From an uncultured Eubacteriales bacterium (GTDB taxonomy: Bacteria > Bacillota > Clostridia > Oscillospirales > Oscillospiraceae), in NCBI GenBank assembly GCA_900551495.1, contig URWG01000020.1, positions 1 to 19,091 on the forward strand: a DNA stretch of 19,091 bases, given 5' to 3'. The notes under the pieces were generated by a model. The model saw nothing but the letters and a program-made list of their open reading frames with translations. It did no database searches and was not told the DNA's origin. The position numbers and the translations under genes are program-made. Positions 12,716-19,091 of the stretch are shown here, piece by piece. Numbering within the stretch: the stretch's first letter is position 1; each line of letters starts with the position of its first letter.

Positions 12716-14194
12716 ATGCAGAATTATCCTGAGGTCAAGCTCGGTCTGGTCGCGGTTTCCCGCGATTGCTTCCCGAAAACGCTTTCCTCGAACCGTCGTG
12801 AGGCGGTCGCGGCGGCTTACCGTTCCCGCGGCGGGGCGCTGTACGTCTGCCCAACCTGCGTGGAAAACGAGAACGATATGCGGCAGGCGCTGTCCGAGCT
12901 GCGGGCTGCCGACTGCAATGCGCTGGTCGTCTACCTCGGCAATTTCGGTCCCGAGACGCCCGAAACGCTGCTGGCAAAGGAATTCGGCGGACCCGTGATG
13001 TTCCTTGCCGCCGCCGAGGAGACGGGCGACGATCTGGTGCAGGGGCGCGGCGATGCCTACTGCGGACTGCTCAACGCGAGCTATAATCTTGCGCTGCGGG
13101 ACATCCGCGCGTACATTCCGGAGCATCCGGTCGGTGATGCGGCGCAATGCGCGGAGAATATCGGCGGCTTCCTTCCGATCGCCCGCGCCGTGCTCGGTCT
13201 GCGCGATTTGAAGATCATCGGCTTCGGTCCCCGCCCGCAGGACTTCCTTGCCTGCAACGCGCCGATCAAAAGCCTGTATACCCTCGGCGTCGAGATCGAG
13301 GAGAACTCCGAGCTGGACCTGTTCGAGGCATTTCAAAAGCACGCGGGCGACGCGCGTATCGCCGCCGTCGCCGCGGATATGGCGCGGGAGCTGGGCGAGG
13401 GAAATACCATGCCCGAGATGCCGGAAAAGCTGGCGCAGTACGAGCTGACGCTGCTGGACTGGATCGAGGCGCATCGCGGCAGCCGCAGCTATGTTGCCGT
13501 CGCAGCCAAGTGCTGGCCCGCGTTTCAGACGCAGTTCGGCTTTGTCCCGTGCTATGTCAACAGCTGCCTGACCGCCCGCGGGATTCCCGTATCCTGCGAG
13601 GTCGATATTTACGGCGCACTGAGCGAATACCTCGGGCTGTGCGTTTCCGAGAGCGTCCCCATGCTGCTGGACATCAACAACACCGTCCCGGCGGACCTCT
13701 ATACGCAGGACATTGACGGACGCTTCGCCTACCGCAACGACGAGCTGTTCATGGGCTTCCACTGCGGCAACGTGTCGGTCTGCAATCTGCGGGAGCATCG
13801 CATGGGCTACCATATCATCATGTCGCGCACGCTTCCGCGCGAAAAGACCAACGGCACGCTGGAGGGCGACATCAAAGCCGGCGCGGTCACGCTCTACCGT
13901 CTGCAAAGCACGGCGGACAGCCGCCTGCGTGCGTATGTGGCGCAGGGCGAGGTGCTGCCCGTGGCGACGCGCTCCTACGGCGGCATCGGTATTTTCGGTA
14001 TCCGCGAAATGCCGCGCTTTTACCGCCACGAGCTGCTCGAGCACAATTTCCCGCACCACGGCGCTGTGGTGTTCGGCTCGCACGGGAAGGCGATCTTCGA
14101 GGCGCTGCGCTGTCTCGGCGTGACGGAGATCGGCTTCAACCGTCCGCGCTCGATGCTTTATCCGACGGAAAACCCGTTTGACACACCAATCTGA
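12716..14194 (+). CDS. L-fucose/L-arabinose isomerase superfamily protein (second, divergent)
   Basis: A 492-residue protein of the same superfamily as the preceding gene product but very different in sequence. The predicted site residues again appear in order: Glu295 in SCEVDIYGAL, Asp319 in MLLDINN, and His447/His448 in NFPHHGAV. The N-terminal half contains several Cys residues (CPTC at 45-48) and the GFGPRP turn typical of the FucI middle domain. ATG 12716 is preceded by AGGAGG (12704-12709); the frame is also open from GTG 12701, but that lies inside the upstream stop and before the ribosome site. It is separated from the first isomerase by 11 bases. The two could be isozymes, act on successive sugars, or form a hetero-oligomer. 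A sugar epimerase-like role is not excluded. Confidence 0.75.
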   Translation: MQNYPEVKLGLVAVSRDCFPKTLSSNRREAVAAAYRSRGGALYVCPTCVENENDMRQALSELRAADCNALVVYLGNFGPETPETLLAKEFGGPVMFLAAAEETGDDLVQGRGDAYCGLLNASYNLALRDIRAYIPEHPVGDAAQCAENIGGFLPIARAVLGLRDLKIIGFGPRPQDFLACNAPIKSLYTLGVEIEENSELDLFEAFQKHAGDARIAAVAADMARELGEGNTMPEMPEKLAQYELTLLDWIEAHRGSRSYVAVAAKCWPAFQTQFGFVPCYVNSCLTARGIPVSCEVDIYGALSEYLGLCVSESVPMLLDINNTVPADLYTQDIDGRFAYRNDELFMGFHCGNVSVCNLREHRMGYHIIMSRTLPREKTNGTLEGDIKAGAVTLYRLQSTADSRLRAYVAQGEVLPVATRSYGGIGIFGIREMPRFYRHELLEHNFPHHGAVVFGSHGKAIFEALRCLGVTEIGFNRPRSMLYPTENPFDTPI

Positions 14195-14232
14195 AAGGAG
14201 CAGGGCGACTCAAGCGGTCGCTGAAACGAGAT
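14194..14232 (+). promoter_or_regulatory. Distant ribosome site with a small hairpin before dhaK1
   Basis: The strong ribosome site AAAGGAG (14194-14200) lies 32 bases before the ATG at 14233, far outside normal spacing, and only a weak ACGAG lies close to the start. Between them GCGAC (14205-14209) pairs with GTCGC (14217-14221). Folding this hairpin would shorten the gap to about 13 bases. This may tune translation of the kinase subunit; it may equally be a relic of a small insertion. Confidence 0.35.
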
Positions 14233-15234
14233 ATGAAAAAAATCATCAACGATCCCGTCAATTACACCGACGATATGCTGCGCGGCATTTATGCGGCGCA
14301 TCCCGAGCGTGTCTGCTGCGCGGAGGATGACCTGCGCTGCTACTGCACCAAGCGCCCCGTTGCCGGAAAGGTCGCCATCATCACCGGCGGCGGCACGGGA
14401 CATCTGCCCCTGTTTTTGGGCTATGTGGGCGAAAATCTGCTGGACGGCTGCGCGGTCGGCGGCGTGTTCCAGTCACCCAGCGCGGAGCAGATTTTCAATG
14501 TCAGCCGTCAGGTCGAGCAGGGCGCGGGCGTCCTGTATCTCTACGGCAATTATACCGGTGACATTATGAACTTTGACATGGCGGCGGAGCTTTGCGAGAT
14601 GGAGGGCATTGAAACGCGCTCTATCGTCGGCGCCGACGATATCCATTCCGCCCCGCCCGAGCGTGCGGAGGTACGCCGCGGCGTTGCGGGTATCTATTTC
14701 ATGTATAAGTGCGCCGGTGCGAAGGCAGCGCAGATGGGAACGCTGGACGAGGTGCTCGCCGCCGCGCAGAAGGCAAAGGAGCGCACCCGCACCGTCGGCT
14801 TTGCGCTTTCGCCGTGCATCATTCCCGAGATCGGTCACGCGAATTTCACGCTCGCCGAGGGTGAAATGGCGATGGGCATGGGCATCCACGGCGAGCCGGG
14901 CATCTGGAACGGTCCGATCCGCACGGCAAAGGAGCTTGCCGCGTCGTCGGTCAACGATCTTCTGAACGACCGCCCGTTCAGCGGGGAGGCGGCGCTGCTC
15001 ATTAACGGGCTTGGCGCAACCTCGCTGGAGGAGCTGTACATCCTTGCCGGAAATGCGATCGAAAGCTTTGCGGAAAAGGGCGTTAAGATCGTGCGGAGCT
15101 TTGTCGGCGAATTTGCCACCTCGATGGAGATGGCGGGCGCGTCGATCAGCGTGATGGAGCTGGACGAGGAGCTGAAGGGCTGGCTCGATCTGCCCGTCAA
15201 CACGCCGTTTTATTCGTACTGCGGCGAGAAATAA
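14233..15234 (+). CDS. dhaK: Dihydroxyacetone kinase K-subunit family protein, DhaK1
   Basis: A 333-residue stand-alone K domain of the dihydroxyacetone kinase family. This domain holds the keto sugar by forming a hemiaminal with a histidine while the L subunit supplies phosphate. Key family positions are present: GGGTGHLP with His57, TGDIMNF with Asp110, and IHGEPG with the substrate-binding His219. The N-terminus MKKIINDP is typical for the family, which supports ATG 14233 despite its weak local ribosome site. GGGSGHEP of classical DhaK reads GGGTGHLP here, so the pocket differs from a true dihydroxyacetone enzyme. Given three isomerases in the operon, the substrate is more likely a ketotetrose or ketopentose than dihydroxyacetone (inference; related kinases for erythrulose and apulose are known). 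It pairs with one of the DhaL proteins downstream. Confidence 0.88.
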   Translation: MKKIINDPVNYTDDMLRGIYAAHPERVCCAEDDLRCYCTKRPVAGKVAIITGGGTGHLPLFLGYVGENLLDGCAVGGVFQSPSAEQIFNVSRQVEQGAGVLYLYGNYTGDIMNFDMAAELCEMEGIETRSIVGADDIHSAPPERAEVRRGVAGIYFMYKCAGAKAAQMGTLDEVLAAAQKAKERTRTVGFALSPCIIPEIGHANFTLAEGEMAMGMGIHGEPGIWNGPIRTAKELAASSVNDLLNDRPFSGEAALLINGLGATSLEELYILAGNAIESFAEKGVKIVRSFVGEFATSMEMAGASISVMELDEELKGWLDLPVNTPFYSYCGEK

Positions 15235-15246
15235 GGAGAAACTGCA

Positions 15247-16245
15247 ATGAATTATGTTATCAATCAGCCGGAATTCGCCGTAGAGGATATGCTCAAGGGC
15301 TTTGCCGCAGCACACCCCGAGCTTGTCGCTCCGACGGAGAATCCCCGTGTTTTCCGCGCGGCAAAGGCGCCGATTCAGGGCAAGGTCGGTATTGTCACCG
15401 GCGGCGGCAGCGGTCATAAGCCTGCGTTCATCGGCTATGTCGGCGAAAACCTCTGTGACGCCGTCGCGGTCGGAGAAATTTTTTCCTCCCCCACGGCAAA
15501 CGCGTTTCTCGACGCCTTTCACGCGGCGGACGGCGGCGCGGGCGTTGCGTGCCTCTACGGAAACTACGCAGGGGACAATATGAACGTAAAAATTGCCGTC
15601 CGCAATGCCAAACGGCAGGGCTTGACGGTCAAAACGGTCGTCGCCAACGACGATTGCGCCTCCGCCCCGAAGGAGGAGGCGGAGAAGCGGCGCGGCGGCG
15701 CGGGCGAGATCGTGATGTGGAAGGTCGCGGGAGCGAAGGCTGCTGCGGGTGCTTGCCTTGACGAGGTGATCGCCGCGGCGCAGAAGGCGGTCGATAAAAC
15801 CCGCTCGGTCGGTATCGGCATTGCGCCCTGCACGATCCCCGCCGTCGGTCATCCGAATTTTCAGATCGCCGAGGGCACGATGGAGGTCGGCGTCGGACAC
15901 CACGGCGAGCCGGGCGTCCGCGTGGAGCCGCTGAAAACCGCGAACGAAATGGCGCGGCAGATGCTGGACCTTATTCTTCCCGACCTGCCCTTTGCGGCGG
16001 GAGACGAGGTCGCGGTCATTCTCTCGGGCTTGGGCGCGACGCCGGTCATGGAGCAGTACATCGCCTACGGTGCGGTGGCGGAGCTTCTGAAGGAGAAGGG
16101 CATCCGCGTCTATAAGGCGTATGTCGGGAACTACTTCACCTCGCTGGAGATGAAGGGCATCACGCTGACGCTGACCAAGCTGGACGAGGAGCTGAAGGCG
16201 TGCTTCGACGCGCCGACCGCCTCCGTCGGCTTGACGCAGCGGTAA
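15247..16245 (+). CDS. dhaK: Dihydroxyacetone kinase K-subunit family protein, DhaK2
   Basis: A 332-residue K-domain protein paralogous to DhaK1, with key residues at identical positions: His57 in GGGSGHKP, Asp110 in AGDNMNV, and His219 in GHHGEPG. Since the catalytic residues are intact, it is unlike the inactive DhaQ-type DhaK paralogue known as a regulator. Differences from DhaK1 cluster around the substrate loops (GHKPAFIGYVG against GHLPLFLGYVG) and the region after GEPG, which suggests a different ketose or a mixed complex. AAGGAG at 15234-15239 precedes ATG 15247. The stop of DhaK1 is 12 bases upstream and DhaL1 follows after 13 bases. Confidence 0.9.
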   Translation: MNYVINQPEFAVEDMLKGFAAAHPELVAPTENPRVFRAAKAPIQGKVGIVTGGGSGHKPAFIGYVGENLCDAVAVGEIFSSPTANAFLDAFHAADGGAGVACLYGNYAGDNMNVKIAVRNAKRQGLTVKTVVANDDCASAPKEEAEKRRGGAGEIVMWKVAGAKAAAGACLDEVIAAAQKAVDKTRSVGIGIAPCTIPAVGHPNFQIAEGTMEVGVGHHGEPGVRVEPLKTANEMARQMLDLILPDLPFAAGDEVAVILSGLGATPVMEQYIAYGAVAELLKEKGIRVYKAYVGNYFTSLEMKGITLTLTKLDEELKACFDAPTASVGLTQR

Positions 16246-16258
16246 GGAGGAGACGGCA

Positions 16259-16906
16259 ATGGAATTTCGAAACCTTGACGGCGGCGTGATCGTGGACGAG
16301 CTGATCCGCACGATCTGCGCCAACCGCGATTATCTCAGCGAGATCGACGGCAGAATCGGCGACGGCGACCACGGGATCAATATGAGCAAGGGCTTCACGC
16401 TCTGCGCCGAGCGGCTCCGCGGCACGCAGTACGGGCTTTCCGAGGGACTTGCGACGCTCGGCAAAACGCTTTTGGAGGACATCGGCGGCTCGATGGGACC
16501 GCTGTACGGTATGTTCTTCGACGAGCTGTCCGCCTCCTGCGAGGGGGCGCAGCAGATCGATGCGGCGCTGTTTGAACAGATGCTGCAGAACGCGATTGAA
16601 GCGGTGCAGGAGATCGGCAGCGCAAAGCGCGGCGACAAGACCCTGCTCGACACGCTTCTGCCCGCGCTGGACGCCTATTCCGAGGCGCTGCGGCAGGGCG
16701 CGGACTTCGACACCGCCCTGCAGACCTTGCAGACTGCCGCCCGCACGGGCTGGCAGGCGACGGAGGGCATGATTGCCAAGGTCGGTCGCGCCAGCCGCTT
16801 GGGGGAGCGTTCGCGCGGCGTTCCGGACGCGGGCGCGACAAGCTGCTATCTGATTCTCAACAGCATGGCGGAGAGCATCCGCCGACTGCTGAAGGAGGAA
16901 AACTAA
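16259..16906 (+). CDS. dhaL: Dihydroxyacetone kinase L-subunit family protein, DhaL1
   Basis: A 215-residue nucleotide-binding L subunit. The three magnesium-binding aspartates are at 30, 35 and 37 (EIDGRIGDGDHG), the same numbers as in E. coli DhaL. IGGSMGPLYG follows at the nucleotide loop, then GDKTLLD, then GRASRLGERS and DAGATS near the end. From memory, the GERS...D(P/A)GATS ending is typical of the phosphotransferase-fed (DhaM-dependent) DhaL proteins rather than ATP-dependent fused kinases. No DhaM is in the window. AAGGAGGAG at 16244-16252 precedes ATG 16259. Its stop overlaps the DhaL2 start by one base, so the two are translationally coupled. Confidence 0.9.
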   Translation: MEFRNLDGGVIVDELIRTICANRDYLSEIDGRIGDGDHGINMSKGFTLCAERLRGTQYGLSEGLATLGKTLLEDIGGSMGPLYGMFFDELSASCEGAQQIDAALFEQMLQNAIEAVQEIGSAKRGDKTLLDTLLPALDAYSEALRQGADFDTALQTLQTAARTGWQATEGMIAKVGRASRLGERSRGVPDAGATSCYLILNSMAESIRRLLKEEN

Positions 16907-17541
16907 TGGAAGCGATTCAATTTCAACAGCTTCCCGCGCTGTTTCGGCAGATCGGCGCGGTCATGCAGGAAAACGAGGCGTACCTCTGCGAGCTGGACGC
17001 CGAGATGGGCGACGGCGACCTTGGGCTGACAATGCGCAAGGGCTTCACGGCGCTGCCCGCGATCATTGAGGAGCTGCAAGCCGCCGAGCCTGCGCTCTCC
17101 AAGGTGCTGATGAAGGCGGGCATGAAGCTTGCCTCCGTCGTCCCCTCGACGATGGGGACGCTGATGGGCAGCGGCATTATGAGCGGCGCGAAGTCGGTGG
17201 GCGACGTGCAGGCGCTGGACGGCGAGGCGCTGACGCGGTTTTATCGCGGCTTTGCCGAGGGACTGCAAAAGCGCGGAAAATGTCAGGTCGGCGACAGGAC
17301 CGTGCTCGATGCCGTCGATGCGGCGGCTGCGGCGGCGGAGCGCTGCCCCGAGCGCACGCTGGTCGCCGTGGCAGAGGCGGCGCACCGCGGCGCGCAGGAG
17401 GGACTGGAGGCAACAAAGACCATGCTGCCGAAATTCGGCAAGGCGGCGGTCTTTTCGCAAAAGGCGACCGGACGGGTAGATCAGGGCGCCGTGGTCGGCG
17501 TGCTGCTGACGCAGGCGATCGAAGCCTTTTGCAGATCGTAA
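16906..17541 (+). CDS. dhaL: Dihydroxyacetone kinase L-subunit family protein, DhaL2 (divergent)
   Basis: A 211-residue DhaL-fold protein. The metal aspartates are kept (31, 36, 38 in MGDGDLG), but the usual His after the last Asp is Leu39. The glycine-rich nucleotide loop reads STMGTLMG instead of GG(A/S)SG. The C-terminal segment reads FGKAAVFSQKATGRVDQGAVVG, lacking the GERS and GATS blocks of DhaL1. It may be an ATP-type L domain or a regulatory or assembly partner of DhaL1, whose stop codon it overlaps by one base. GGAGGA at 16893-16898, inside the end of dhaL1, is its ribosome site. The lyxose-isomerase gene follows after 23 bases. Confidence 0.85.
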   Translation: MEAIQFQQLPALFRQIGAVMQENEAYLCELDAEMGDGDLGLTMRKGFTALPAIIEELQAAEPALSKVLMKAGMKLASVVPSTMGTLMGSGIMSGAKSVGDVQALDGEALTRFYRGFAEGLQKRGKCQVGDRTVLDAVDAAAAAAERCPERTLVAVAEAAHRGAQEGLEATKTMLPKFGKAAVFSQKATGRVDQGAVVGVLLTQAIEAFCRS

Positions 17542-17564
17542 ACGACAGAAAGGATGAAACACCT

Positions 17565-18248
17565 ATGAAACGTTCCGAAATCAACCGACAGATCGCGTGG
17601 GCGATGGAGGCGTGCAAGCGGCTGGGCTTCCGGCTCCCGTCCTTTGCGGCATGGACGCCGGAGGACTGGCAGGCGCACGCCGGGCAGCTTGAGCATATGA
17701 CGGCGGTCAAGCAGGGCTGGCATGTGACGGACTATAATTCCGGAGATTTTGACCGCATCGGCGCGGTGCTCTTTACCCTCCGTAACGGCAACATCTACGA
17801 CAACACCAAGGGAACGCCCTACTGCGAGAAGATCATTGCCATGAAAGCGGGGCAGAAGCTGCCGTTCCACTTCCACTATTCCAAGACCGAGGACATCATC
17901 AACCGCGCGGGCGGCACGCTGTGTGTCCGTGTCTACAATTCTCTGCCGAAGGAGCAGGGCTACGGCATCGATACCGAATCCGACGTGCAGCTGCGCCTTG
18001 ACGGACTGCCCGTAACGATCCCCGCAGGCGGCGTGGTCGAGGTGACGGGCGGCAACAGCATTACGCTGTTCCCTTATATCTATCACGAGTTCTGGGCAAA
18101 GCCCGAGGACGGCGACCTCATCATCGGCGAGGTGTCGTCGATCAACGACGACGCAAAGGACAACCATTTCGTTGAGGAGCTGAAGCTCGCTCCCATCGAG
18201 GAGGACGCGCCGACGCAGTGGCGGTTGTGCTGCGGGTATGTTCAGTGA
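17565..18248 (+). CDS. D-lyxose isomerase family cupin
   Basis: A 227-residue single-domain cupin of the D-lyxose isomerase family, which interconverts D-lyxose and D-xylulose and often D-mannose and D-fructose with Mn2+. The metal ligands are visible: His102 and His104 in LPFHFHYSK, Glu109 in KTEDI, and His174 in IYHEFW. They closely match the positions reported for the E. coli O157 and Providencia enzymes (from memory). Length is normal for the family. The start at ATG 17565 fits the family N-terminus, and AAAGGA lies at 17548-17553; the frame runs open upstream but overlaps dhaL2. It sits between dhaL2 and dhaL3, which ties lyxose-type isomerisation directly to a DhaL/DhaK kinase pair and suggests a ketopentose such as xylulose as kinase substrate (inference). 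Confidence 0.9.
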   Translation: MKRSEINRQIAWAMEACKRLGFRLPSFAAWTPEDWQAHAGQLEHMTAVKQGWHVTDYNSGDFDRIGAVLFTLRNGNIYDNTKGTPYCEKIIAMKAGQKLPFHFHYSKTEDIINRAGGTLCVRVYNSLPKEQGYGIDTESDVQLRLDGLPVTIPAGGVVEVTGGNSITLFPYIYHEFWAKPEDGDLIIGEVSSINDDAKDNHFVEELKLAPIEEDAPTQWRLCCGYVQ

Positions 18249-18258
18249 GGTGGCGGAA

Positions 18259-18906
18259 ATGAGAGAACTGACTTGGCAGCAAACGCGGCAGATGCTGCTC
18301 TTTGTTGCCGATGAGATCATTGCGCAGAAGCCGTTTCTGACCGAGATCGACAGCAAGATCGGCGACGGCGACCACGGCATCGGCATGGAAACGGGCATGA
18401 AGAAGGTCAAGGCGAAGCTTGCCGCGACGCAGGAGGGGACGGACGTCTATCAGCTCCTCAGCGAGACGGGCAAGGCGATGCTGATGTCCATGGGCGGCGC
18501 GTCGGGCGTGATCTTCGGCACGATGTTTCTCGGCGGCGCGAAGGGCAAGACTCCCTCGGCAACGCTCGACTGCGGCGGAATGGCGGCTTGGCTTGCCGAC
18601 AGCCTCGCGCAGATACAGCTTCGCGGCAAGGCGGAGGTCGGCGACAAGACGATGGTCGATGCGCTGGCACCGGCGGTCGCGGCAATGCAGGGCTATGACG
18701 GCGGCGACCTGACGGTCATGCTGCGGCTGGCGGAGGAGGCTGCGCTCGGCGGCGTGGAGGCGACGAAGAGCTATCAGGCAAAATTCGGACGAGCAAAATC
18801 GCTGATGGAGCGTGCCGTCGGCTATCAGGATGCCGGAGCGACCTCGGTTTGGCTGATCCTGCGCGCAATGCGCGAATATACGGAAAAGGCGGGGAGCGAG
18901 CAATGA
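18259..18906 (+). CDS. dhaL: Dihydroxyacetone kinase L-subunit family protein, DhaL3
   Basis: A 215-residue DhaL protein and the most canonical of the three. Metal aspartates are at 31, 36 and 38 with the following His39 (GDGDHGIGM), then GGASGVIFGTMF, GDKTMVDAL, and near the end GRAKSLMERAVG with QDAGATS. ATG 18259 is chosen: AGGTGGCGG lies 6-14 bases upstream and the family N-terminus begins here. An in-frame ATG at 18238 would overlap the isomerase and has no ribosome site. Its stop overlaps the DhaK3 start (ATGA), so this pair is translationally coupled in L-then-K order, the reverse of the dhaK1-dhaK2-dhaL1-dhaL2 block. The isomerase ends 10 bases upstream. Confidence 0.9.
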   Translation: MRELTWQQTRQMLLFVADEIIAQKPFLTEIDSKIGDGDHGIGMETGMKKVKAKLAATQEGTDVYQLLSETGKAMLMSMGGASGVIFGTMFLGGAKGKTPSATLDCGGMAAWLADSLAQIQLRGKAEVGDKTMVDALAPAVAAMQGYDGGDLTVMLRLAEEAALGGVEATKSYQAKFGRAKSLMERAVGYQDAGATSVWLILRAMREYTEKAGSEQ

Positions 18907-19091
18907 AAAAAATCATCAATCTGCCGGAGAACTGCGTGCGCGAAACGGCGGAGGGCTTCCTCGCGGCGCATTCGACGCTGTATGAAAAGGTGCCCGACGT
19001 TGCGGGTATCCGTGTGAAAAAGGTGAAGGACAAGACTGCGCTGGTCATCGGCGGGGGCCTGGGGGTGACGCGTATCCACTTGCCTTGCGCC
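18903..19091 (+). CDS. dhaK: Dihydroxyacetone kinase K-subunit family protein, DhaK3 (5' part, runs off the window)
   Basis: The first 63 codons of a third DhaK. The N-terminus MKKIINLPEN and the EGFLAAHSTLY block match the family. The chain reaches ALVIGGG, where GGGSGH and then a P-x-x-x-GYVG stretch are expected, but here it reads GGGLGVTRIHLPCA. None of the three forward frames restores the expected motif after about 19050. Either this copy lacks the conserved His or the last 40 bases are unreliable, as can happen at a contig edge. The ATG overlaps the dhaL3 stop (ATGA). Confidence 0.7.
   Translation, partial: MKKIINLPENCVRETAEGFLAAHSTLYEKVPDVAGIRVKKVKDKTALVIGGGLGVTRIHLPCA

Noticed and set aside
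14233..16245. Treating DhaK2 as an inactive DhaQ-like regulator
   Set aside because: All three key residues (His57, Asp110, His219) are present at the same positions as in DhaK1.
1..19091. CRISPR array, tRNA/rRNA genes, riboswitch, phage or transposase genes
   Set aside because: No regularly spaced repeats, no structured-RNA signatures and no transposase or integrase motifs were seen on either strand.

Overview
The window looks like a chromosomal segment of a GC-rich Firmicute, most likely an uncultured gut-type Clostridia (Oscillospiraceae-like). This rests on strong AAGGAG/GGAGG ribosome binding sites, a clostridial-style lipoprotein signal on the binding protein, GC-biased third codon positions, and a 126-base palindromic element of the TGTCATTGCGAG type. 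The assignment is inferred from style, not from a marker gene. Every gene reads on the + strand.

Region 1 (1-2069) is a two-gene module: a DeoC-like aldolase and a 383-residue URO-D-fold protein. It is bracketed by a perfect 39-base inverted repeat (38-76 and 2031-2069), one copy just before the first ribosome binding site and the other starting at the last stop codon. Region 2 (2070-2459) carries no convincing gene. It holds a REP-like palindrome, a strong rho-independent terminator and a good sigma-A promoter (TTGACA, 17 bases, TAAACT) with possible operator repeats.

Region 3 (2460-19091, running off the edge) is one long, tightly packed operon. In order it encodes a MtaA/CmuA-like URO-D protein, a sugar-binding lipoprotein, an amidohydrolase-2 protein, a second MtaA/CmuA-like protein, a 4-oxalocrotonate tautomerase-like protein, a CUT2 (ribose-type) ABC ATPase, two permeases, and a HpcH/HpaI aldolase. 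These are followed by two different FucI-superfamily isomerases, DhaK1, DhaK2, DhaL1, DhaL2, a D-lyxose isomerase-type cupin, DhaL3, and the beginning of DhaK3. Several genes overlap by 1-4 bases.

Read together (inference): an aldose or a close derivative is imported by the ABC system and isomerised to a ketose by one of three isomerases from two unrelated folds. The ketose is phosphorylated by split dihydroxyacetone-kinase-type enzymes, and the product is cleaved by the DeoC-like and/or HpcH/HpaI aldolases to C2/C3 units. Three features do not fit a textbook pathway. There are three URO-D/MtaA-like proteins with no corrinoid protein in view. DhaK and DhaL are each present three times with no DhaM in view. 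The DeoC-like protein has a changed phosphate-binding loop. No regulator, RNA gene, CRISPR array or transposase was seen.
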